In this document: positions 1-4,601 of the stretch, one piece after another
Position numbering within the stretch: position 1 is the first letter of the stretch
How the letters are laid out: the number at the start of each line of letters is the position of its first letter
Origin: Acidobacteriota bacterium
GTDB taxonomy: Bacteria > Acidobacteriota > Terriglobia > UBA7540
Length of the DNA: 8,301 bases
Direction: 5' to 3'
NCBI GenBank assembly: GCA_021827245.1
Contig: JAKAWN010000308.1
Coordinates: forward strand, 1 to 8,301
Position numbers and translations under genes: made by a program
Notes under the pieces: generated by a model
What the model was told of the DNA's origin: nothing
Databases searched by the model: none
Seen by the model: the letters and a program-made list of their open reading frames with translations, nothing else

Positions 1-149
1 AAGGGAGGATAATCACGGTCGGCATTTACGTCTTCCGCAAGGATTCGCCCCCATGCCTGACCAAGCGAGACAACTTCGGTTGCAGGAACAATGCCGGCGG
101 CAGTGAGTTTTGAATCGACTTCCGATAATGCCTGTTCAAAGCTAATCAT
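1..149 (-). CDS. moeA: MoeA molybdopterin molybdenumtransferase, N-terminal fragment
   Basis: MoeA inserts molybdate into adenylylated molybdopterin in the last step of molybdenum cofactor synthesis in the cytoplasm. Only the first 49 codons lie in the window; the gene continues past the left edge. The translation begins MISFEQALSEVDSKL and contains VVSLGQAWGRILAEDVNADR followed by DYPP. This matches the usual MoeA start: a short helix ending in a 'AL..' segment, then the 'G-R-I/V-L-A-E-D-V' strand and 'R-D-x-P-P-F'. The start at 147-149 fits the family length. An in-frame ATG at 177-179 would add ten residues (MKPGASSLTK), and neither start has a clear Shine-Dalgarno sequence. The gene follows purA and a tiny ORF with overlapping ends, so translation is probably coupled to purA. 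The family call rests on a short but characteristic stretch. Confidence 0.8.
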   Translation of the reverse strand, partial: MISFEQALSEVDSKLTAAGIVPATEVVSLGQAWGRILAEDVNADRDYPP

Positions 150-225
150 CTTCGTTAGAGAGGATGCGCCAGGCTTCATCGGAGTCCGCGCGCCGAAATA
201 GGAGCTCCACGGGCGGGTTGGTCAT
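142..225 (-). CDS. possible 27-residue leader ORF between purA and moeA
   Basis: An ATG at 223-225 overlaps the purA stop codon as ATGA and opens a 27-codon frame. It begins MTNPPVELLFRRADSDEAWR and ends in an acidic NEDD, with a TAG stop at 142-144. Its end overlaps the first codons of moeA by 8 bp. I do not recognise the peptide, and there is no signal sequence or membrane segment. No separate Shine-Dalgarno is visible, so translation would depend on ribosomes finishing purA. It could be a real small gene, a coupling device that delivers ribosomes to the moeA start, a remnant of a longer gene, or chance. The evidence is only the two tight overlaps. Confidence 0.3.
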   Translation of the reverse strand: MTNPPVELLFRRADSDEAWRILSNEDD

Positions 226-1550
226 TTTGAGGTAATAAGGTTAGCGGACCGGCTTCCCTCGCACCAGATTGCCTGTCCGCGCTCCGGGCCTGTCGAAACC
301 ATGGCAATTTCAACGCCGACCTGGTCAGAAAGGAAATGCAAATAGTCCTGAGCTTTTTGTGGAAGCTGTGAGAACTCCTGAAGGCCGAACGTCGGCTGCT
401 TCCAGCCGGGGAGAACGCGGTAGTGAACTTTGAGCTGATCCAAAATGTCGACATCCGCAGGGAAAGAGGTTAGCCTCTTTCCCCGATATTCGTATTCCAT
501 GCCCACCGGGATTTCCTCGAGCGTGTCCAGAATGTCGAGCTTGGTGATAATCATGGCGCTCAGTCCGTTCACGCGAGCTCCGTAACGTGCGGCTGGGACG
601 TCAAACCAGCCGCAGCGGCGGGGGCGTCCGGTGACGGCTCCGTATTCGCTTCCTCTTGAGCGCAATTCCTCACCGTCATCGCCAAGGATTTCCGTAGGGA
701 ATGGTCCGCTGCCCACACGCGTTGCGTACGCTTTTGAGACGCCAATAACCGCGCCGATCCGGGTTGGTCCTACGCCGGTGCCAGTTGATGCTCCTCCAGC
801 CGCCGAGCTTGACGAGGTGACGAATGGGTATGTTCCGTGATCGAGATCCAGCAGAGTGCCCTGAGCCCCTTCAAACAGGACGCGTCGGCCATTGTCGATT
901 TCGTCGTTCAGGAACTCCGAAGCGTCCACCAGCATCGGAACCAGTTGGCGGGCATTCTCAATATATTCCTCAATCCATTCGTCGCCTCCGAATTTCGCTC
1001 CGCCAAAGAGTGCTGAGGCGATCCGATCCTTTTCCGATAACACCGTCTTGCACTTGCGCAGGAAGGCCTCCGGGTTGCGCAGGTCACCGGTGCGAAGTCC
1101 GCGCCGGCCGGCCTTGTCTTCGTATGTAGGGCCAATGCCCTTTGCAGTGGTGCCGATCTTCCCCATGCCGCGTGCCTGCTCCGCTGCGACCTCGTGGCTG
1201 CGATGATAGGGCATGATCAGGTGAGCCCGGTCGCTGATCTTCAGCCGTCCCCGGGCATCGATCCCATTGCTCTCAAGACCGTCAAGTTCGTGGAGCAAAG
1301 CCTCGGGGTTAACTACGACTCCCTGGCCAATGACGGCGGTTTTCCCGGGGCACAGGATTCCCGTAGGTACCAGTTGCAGAATGAACTTCTTGCCGTTTGC
1401 ATGCACCGTGTGGCCGGCGTTGGCGCCACCCTGATAACGGGCAACGATGTCGAAGTATTGGCTAAGGGCATCGACGACTTTGCCTTTGCCTTCGTCACCC
1501 CATTGGAGGCCAACGATGGCCACATTGGTATTTCCTTCGATGGTTTTCAT
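222..1550 (-). CDS. purA: adenylosuccinate synthetase
   Basis: PurA condenses IMP and aspartate using GTP to give adenylosuccinate, the first committed step from IMP to AMP in the cytoplasm. The 442-residue length is normal (E. coli about 432). Diagnostic motifs appear in order: the N-terminal GLQWGDEGKGK (residues 14-24) with catalytic Asp19 and Lys22; GGANAGHTV with catalytic His47; GTTAKGIGPTYEDKAGRRG; the VTSSSSAAGG loop; RVGSGPFPTE; and VTGRPRRCGWFD, the arginine-rich nucleotide/aspartate loop. The C-terminus VSTGPERGQAIW is also typical. The offset from E. coli numbering is a constant +6. The ATG at 1548-1550 has AAAGG almost touching it, poor spacing for ribosome binding. A GTG nine codons later (1521-1523) lies 9 nt behind GAAGGA and would also leave a complete fold. 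A TACAAT sequence at 1579-1584 could be a -10 element, but no matching -35 is evident. The gene is followed by overlapping ORFs leading into moeA. Confidence 0.97.
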   Translation of the reverse strand: MKTIEGNTNVAIVGLQWGDEGKGKVVDALSQYFDIVARYQGGANAGHTVHANGKKFILQLVPTGILCPGKTAVIGQGVVVNPEALLHELDGLESNGIDARGRLKISDRAHLIMPYHRSHEVAAEQARGMGKIGTTAKGIGPTYEDKAGRRGLRTGDLRNPEAFLRKCKTVLSEKDRIASALFGGAKFGGDEWIEEYIENARQLVPMLVDASEFLNDEIDNGRRVLFEGAQGTLLDLDHGTYPFVTSSSSAAGGASTGTGVGPTRIGAVIGVSKAYATRVGSGPFPTEILGDDGEELRSRGSEYGAVTGRPRRCGWFDVPAARYGARVNGLSAMIITKLDILDTLEEIPVGMEYEYRGKRLTSFPADVDILDQLKVHYRVLPGWKQPTFGLQEFSQLPQKAQDYLHFLSDQVGVEIAMVSTGPERGQAIWCEGSRSANLITSK

Positions 1551-1654
1551 ACCTTTAGATATCTGCCTTCTTCGTCACATTGTAACCTGACAAGGGGACG
1601 ATTGGTGGGCGAATTGACACAGAACGTCGCCATGCTTTCTTGAAAACAGTGTGG

Positions 1655-1676
1655 CTGGGATTCGAACGAATTCCAG
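1655..1676 (-). repeat. imperfect inverted repeat downstream of trxA
   Basis: On the minus strand this reads CTGG-A-ATTC, loop GTTC, GAAT-C-CCAG: two 4-bp helices separated by one A/C mismatch around a tetraloop. It lies about 30 nt past the trxA stop. A short TTTT run follows about seven bases further on (1644-1647), too far and too short for a standard intrinsic terminator. It may mark the end of the glgA-trxA transcript or protect its 3' end. Confidence 0.3.
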
Positions 1677-1707
1677 GTCGTGCAGGCCTTTCCAGGTAGA
1701 GAAAAGA

Positions 1708-2037
1708 CTACAGATTCTTGTCCAGCAGTCTGGCGAGGTTATCTTTTGAAGTTGTCCCGACCAGTTGCTCCTTGATCTTCCCGTTCTTGAAAACCAGCAG
1801 CGTGGGAATACTTCGAATATTGTAGCGGCTTGTAACCGATTGGTTCTCGTCAACATTCAGCTTGCCGACCTTTGCCCGGCCGGCATATTCCGCGGCGACA
1901 GCTTCAACTGCCGGTGCAATCATGCGGCATGGCGCACACCATTCCGCCCAGAAGTCCACCAGCACAGGTTTGTCGGACTTCAAGACTTCCTGCTCGAAAT
2001 TCTGATCACTAAATTCGTGGATATTACCTCCAGCCAT
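1708..2037 (-). CDS. trxA: thioredoxin
   Basis: Thioredoxin is a small cytoplasmic dithiol protein that reduces protein disulfides and is itself recharged by thioredoxin reductase. The 109-residue product has the full fold: an N-terminal strand and helix, PVLVDFWAEWCAPCR with redox cysteines Cys34 and Cys37, LNVDEN (60-65), the cis-proline Pro78 in IRSIPTLLVFKNG, and a C-terminal helix ending LARLLDKNL. The active site is WCAPC, not the canonical WCGPC; this variant occurs in bona fide thioredoxins and may shift the redox potential slightly. I chose the ATG at 2035-2037 because a strong GGGAGG lies 9 nt upstream; an ATG 27 bp further upstream would add residues ahead of the normal N-terminus. 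There is no signal peptide, so a periplasmic role is unlikely. The gene starts 29 bp after glgA ends, probably in the same transcript. Confidence 0.95.
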   Translation of the reverse strand: MAGGNIHEFSDQNFEQEVLKSDKPVLVDFWAEWCAPCRMIAPAVEAVAAEYAGRAKVGKLNVDENQSVTSRYNIRSIPTLLVFKNGKIKEQLVGTTSKDNLARLLDKNL

Positions 2038-2046
2038 TTCTTGAAT

Positions 2047-2052
2047 CCTCCC
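2047..2052 (-). promoter_or_regulatory. Shine-Dalgarno of trxA
   Basis: GGGAGG on the minus strand lies 9 nt before the ATG at 2035-2037. It decides the trxA start in favour of this codon over the in-frame ATG at 2062-2064, which lies upstream of the site. It lies in the 29-bp gap after glgA and supports independent ribosome loading on trxA. Confidence 0.75.
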
Positions 2053-2066
2053 GGTGAACACCAAAT

Positions 2067-3539
2067 TTAAGAAAGCGCAACAGCCCTTGGCGCGCTCGTT
2101 CTTTCCTTGTAAAGGGTTTCATAAAGATTTGCATACTTCCTGGCGGACTGCGCCCATGAATAATCTTCCCGCATGCAGTTTTGTTGCAGCTTTGACCAGC
2201 TTCCCCTGTCGCGAAACGTTGCGATGGCACGCTGGAGGCACGCGAGCAGCGCCACGGCGGAATATTGCCTGAACCTGAATCCCGTTCCCTTATCGCCGTC
2301 AAAAGGCTGAACCGTATCATCCAGCCCGCCGGTCGCTCTCACCACCGGGATTGTCCCATATTTCATGCTGTAGATCTGGTTCAATCCGCACGGCTCATAA
2401 CGGGATGGCATCAGGAACATATCAGCGCCTGCCTCGATCTGATGGGCCAGCGTATTGTCATACGCCACCTTGACGAGGAACTTCTCCGGATATCTCTCCG
2501 CGAGGGAAAGGAAAAGCTCCTCATATTCGGGCTCGCCCGTCCCTAGGGCGGCGACGTAAAGTTCCTCCCGCATCAGTTCATCGGCAACCTGTGCGATCAG
2601 GTCGAAGCCTTTTTGTTTGACAAACCTCGATACAATGCCGAGGACTGGACGATCGAGAACGGGATTGTGCGCTCCCAGCCTTTCCAGCAATGCTTTCTTG
2701 CATACTTCCTTCCCTCGCATGTCCTCGGGGGTGTAATTGGCTGGAATCAATTTGTCTGTGGCGGGGTTCCAGTCCTCGTAGTCGACTCCGTTCAGAATTC
2801 CAACCAAATGATCAGCGCGGTTTCTTAGAACGCCTTCCAGGCCGTGTCCAAATTCGTCGGTCTGAATCTCCTCGGCATATCTCTCGCTCACGGTGGAAAC
2901 GAAGTCTGAGAAGACGATCCCACCTTTCAGGAAATTGACCTTGCCGTAGTATTCCAGGCCCTCCATATTAAACAAGCTCTCGCTGATCGATATCAGTGGC
3001 AATGTTTCCGGAGGGAAGAGGCCCTGGTAGCCAATATTATGAACAGTGAATAGGACTGATGAATCCTGATAAAAGGGGTCACTCGCGTAGAGACTGCGCA
3101 AGTAGACAGGAACCAGGGCAGACTGCCAGTCATGACAATGAAGGACTGCCGGCGGCTTCGACGAACGCTTGATGAATTCGAGTGCAGCCATTGAAAACGC
3201 CGCGAACCGCTCGGCGTTGTCGGGATAATCCTTCCCGTTCGTCATGTAGAGGTCTTCGCGGTCAAACAACTCCGGGCAGTCCATCAAGTAGGTACGTACC
3301 CCGTTTGCCTCGCCGGCAGCCTGGATGGTAGCAAACTTGAAACCCCCGGAGAGTGGAATCGTAAGGCTTTCCGCCCCCGGGATGACAACTCCGGGCTTTG
3401 TGATTCGATAGCGCGGAAGAAAGACCTCCACTTCAAAGCCAAGGGCGGCCAGTGCCTTGGGCAATGCCCCGACGACATCAGCCAGACCCCCGGTTTTCGA
3501 GTAGGGCACACTCTCGGACGCCAGAAAAACTATTTTCAT
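2067..3539 (-). CDS. glgA: glycogen synthase (ADP-glucose type, GT5)
   Basis: GlgA transfers glucose from ADP-glucose to the non-reducing end of alpha-1,4-glucan, elongating glycogen in the cytoplasm. At 490 residues it matches the bacterial family (E. coli 477). The N-terminal Rossmann domain opens with KIVFLASESVPYSKTGGLAD, whose Lys15 and KTGGL loop contact ADP-glucose. HCHDWQ follows (His134-Gln139), then TVHNIGYQGLFP and NGVDYEDWNP. The C-terminal GT-B domain has SRFVKQKG with Arg305 and Lys310, and PSRYEPCGLNQIY with Glu382 of the retaining-transferase E-X7-E motif; TGGLDDTV follows. Spacing of the key residues is offset from E. coli by +5. The ATG at 3537-3539 gives the standard N-terminus but lacks a good Shine-Dalgarno. 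The gene is the first of a likely glgA-trxA unit and diverges from rsmA. No other glycogen genes are in the window. Confidence 0.96.
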   Translation of the reverse strand: MKIVFLASESVPYSKTGGLADVVGALPKALAALGFEVEVFLPRYRITKPGVVIPGAESLTIPLSGGFKFATIQAAGEANGVRTYLMDCPELFDREDLYMTNGKDYPDNAERFAAFSMAALEFIKRSSKPPAVLHCHDWQSALVPVYLRSLYASDPFYQDSSVLFTVHNIGYQGLFPPETLPLISISESLFNMEGLEYYGKVNFLKGGIVFSDFVSTVSERYAEEIQTDEFGHGLEGVLRNRADHLVGILNGVDYEDWNPATDKLIPANYTPEDMRGKEVCKKALLERLGAHNPVLDRPVLGIVSRFVKQKGFDLIAQVADELMREELYVAALGTGEPEYEELFLSLAERYPEKFLVKVAYDNTLAHQIEAGADMFLMPSRYEPCGLNQIYSMKYGTIPVVRATGGLDDTVQPFDGDKGTGFRFRQYSAVALLACLQRAIATFRDRGSWSKLQQNCMREDYSWAQSARKYANLYETLYKERTSAPRAVALS

Positions 3540-3580
3540 GGGGACAATCCGCTGAATTTAATCCATTCACTTAATAGGCT

Positions 3581-3609
3581 AAATTAGAGGAAGGAGTCAG
3601 CAAAGTCAA
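3581..3609 (-). promoter_or_regulatory. sigma70-type promoter candidate for glgA
   Basis: On the minus strand TTGACT (3604-3609, five of six consensus positions) is followed after exactly 17 nt by TAATTT (3581-3586, a weak -10). Transcription would start near 3573, giving a leader of roughly 34 nt before glgA. A 6-bp AT-rich inverted repeat, AATTTA at 3555-3560 and TAAATT at 3580-3585, overlaps the -10 and the presumed start region and could be an operator, though it is short. The -10 is the weak part of this call. Confidence 0.45.
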
Positions 3610-3660
3610 GGTGCTGCACTCAAAAGAATGGCGACGACAATAGCAAGGGAATTGTGTTCG

Positions 3661-3688
3661 AAAGGAATCTTTGAGTTGCTGATTCTTT
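3661..3688 (+). promoter_or_regulatory. hairpin immediately upstream of the rsmA start codon
   Basis: AAAG-g-AATC (3661-3669, one bulged G) pairs with GATTCTTT (3681-3688) across an 11-nt loop, giving eight base pairs whose 3' arm touches the ATG at 3689. The only purine-rich ribosome-binding candidate, AAAGGA at 3661-3666, is inside the 5' arm. A competing short hairpin, AAAG-GAAT-CTTT (3661-3672), uses the same bases. The arrangement could limit translation of rsmA. It is AT-rich, so its stability in vivo is uncertain. Confidence 0.4.
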
Positions 3689-4483
3689 ATGGGTAGACGC
3701 CGCCGACCAAAGCTGGGGCAGCATTTTCTCTCCGACGCTCGTCATTGCTCACGCGTCGTTGAGGCACTTGATCTGCGCGCCGACGACCTCGTGCTCGAAA
3801 TCGGGCCGGGCCACGGCGCCATCACCGGACTCCTGGCCGCCCGCGCCAGACACGTAGTGGCGATTGAAGTCGACCCCGGCTTAGTTGGTGAACTTCGGCA
3901 GAAATTCCTGCAAACGCCGAACGTTGAAATCATTCACGACGACATTCTCCTGAAGGATTTTGACGAAATCTGCCGCCAGCATCATGTTGGCCAGTGCTAT
4001 GTATTCGGCAATCTCCCTTACTACATCACCTCCCCAATCATTCGTCATGTGATGGGATTTGCGAAGTGCGTTCGCGCCATGGGACTGCTGGTCCAGCGCG
4101 AGGTTGCCGAGCGGCTGGTCGCGCAGCGCGGAACGCACGACTACGGGTATCTCACTGTTTTCACCAGGCTTCATTCCTTTCCTCGCTTGGTTCTCCAGAT
4201 CCCACCCGGAGCATTTTCGCCGCCGCCCAACGTTTACTCAGCTTTGGTGCGCTTTGATATGTGTCCGGAGACCCGCGTGAATCCGGCGGACAAGGAAGCT
4301 TTCCTTAGCTTTTTGAAGCAGTCCTTTGCTTACAAACGCAAGAAGTTTCTAAACTGCCTGGCTCCAATCTACCCCCGTCAGAGGGTCGAGCAGGAACTCA
4401 AGCGACTGGGACTGCCGCTGGGAGTCCGTGCTGAGCAGCTTTCCCTTGAACAGTTTGTTGCGATCTATTCAAATCTTCACTGA
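3689..4483 (+). CDS. rsmA: 16S rRNA (adenine1518-N6/adenine1519-N6)-dimethyltransferase
   Basis: RsmA (KsgA) uses S-adenosylmethionine to dimethylate two adjacent adenosines in helix 45 of 16S rRNA, a late checkpoint in small-subunit assembly. The 264-residue product has the family hallmarks: KLGQHFL near the N-terminus (8-14), the SAM-binding LEIGPGHGAIT (36-46), the acidic ribose-binding IEVD (59-62), HDDIL around Asp84-Asp85, and catalytic NLPYYITSP with NLPY at 108-111. The C-terminal helical domain follows, with the PPGAFSPPPNVYSALVRF segment that positions the rRNA. The ATG at 3689 is the first in-frame start; a TGA at 3680-3682 blocks any extension. No well-spaced Shine-Dalgarno is visible and a hairpin abuts the start codon. 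The gene is divergent from glgA and followed 104 bp later by rnj. A dedicated rRNA-resistance methylase (Erm type) is less likely given its position among core genes. Confidence 0.96.
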   Translation: MGRRRRPKLGQHFLSDARHCSRVVEALDLRADDLVLEIGPGHGAITGLLAARARHVVAIEVDPGLVGELRQKFLQTPNVEIIHDDILLKDFDEICRQHHVGQCYVFGNLPYYITSPIIRHVMGFAKCVRAMGLLVQREVAERLVAQRGTHDYGYLTVFTRLHSFPRLVLQIPPGAFSPPPNVYSALVRFDMCPETRVNPADKEAFLSFLKQSFAYKRKKFLNCLAPIYPRQRVEQELKRLGLPLGVRAEQLSLEQFVAIYSNLH

Positions 4484-4525
4484 GGTGCCGAACCGCCGAG
4501 GGCGGGCCGTGTGGGGAGCGCACCT
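4483..4525 (+). repeat. nested inverted repeats between rsmA and rnj
   Basis: CCGCC-GAG-GGCGG (4493-4505) forms a perfect 5-bp GC hairpin. It is enclosed by AGGTGC (4483-4488) and GCACCT (4520-4525), a perfect outer 6-bp pairing that begins at the last base of the rsmA stop codon. No T-run follows, so this is not a standard intrinsic terminator. It could slow polymerase, protect the rsmA 3' end, or act as a structured leader if transcripts read through to rnj. Confidence 0.35.
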
Positions 4526-4526
4526 G

Positions 4527-4556
4527 TCGACCATCCGTGTATCGCAGAGCTATGAT
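4527..4556 (+). promoter_or_regulatory. promoter candidate for rnj
   Basis: TCGACC (4527-4532, four of six -35 positions) and TATGAT (4551-4556, five of six -10 positions) are separated by 18 nt. Transcription would start near 4563, about 25 nt before the proposed ATC start and only a few bases before an ATG at 4566 that opens a micro-ORF. The -10 is good; the -35 is moderate. Confidence 0.4.
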
Positions 4557-4565
4557 AAGATTCGA

Positions 4566-4601
4566 ATGAAACTAAGGAGGAAGAAACATCTCAAATTCTG
4601 A
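4566..4601 (+). CDS. basic 11-codon micro-ORF overlapping the rnj start
   Basis: ATG at 4566 encodes MKLRRKKHLKF and stops at TGA 4599-4601. It contains the rnj Shine-Dalgarno and overlaps the proposed rnj start in a different frame. Seven of its eleven residues are basic. It would begin very near the predicted transcription start, so it has little room for a ribosome-binding site of its own. It may be chance, an upstream ORF that modulates rnj, or the true entry point if ribosomes shift +1 near its stop. I give it low weight as a gene. Confidence 0.2.
   Translation: MKLRRKKHLKF
4574..4580 (+). promoter_or_regulatory. strong Shine-Dalgarno of rnj
   Basis: AAGGAGG, a near-perfect complement of the 16S rRNA 3' end, ends 7 nt before the ATC at 4588-4590. 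It is the best ribosome-binding site in the window. Its distance to the first in-frame ATG (4648) is 67 nt, far too long for it to serve that codon, so it argues for initiation at ATC. Confidence 0.8.

Noticed and set aside
1579..1607. TACAAT as a purA -10 element on the minus strand
   Set aside because: At 16-18 nt spacing no sequence resembling a -35 box is present, and it has no extended -10. It is noted under purA but not called as a promoter.
1194..1643. 149-codon plus-strand open frame running out of purA into the purA-trxA gap
   Set aside because: Most of it is antisense to the highly conserved N-terminal half of PurA, and the composition shows no domain.
1654..1680. Sequence resembling the 3' half of a tRNA (GGGATTCGAAC on the plus strand, TTCGAATCCC on the minus strand)
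   Set aside because: The flanking bases do not form a T-arm stem, and no acceptor, D or anticodon arm can be assembled around it. It is better explained as an imperfect inverted repeat.
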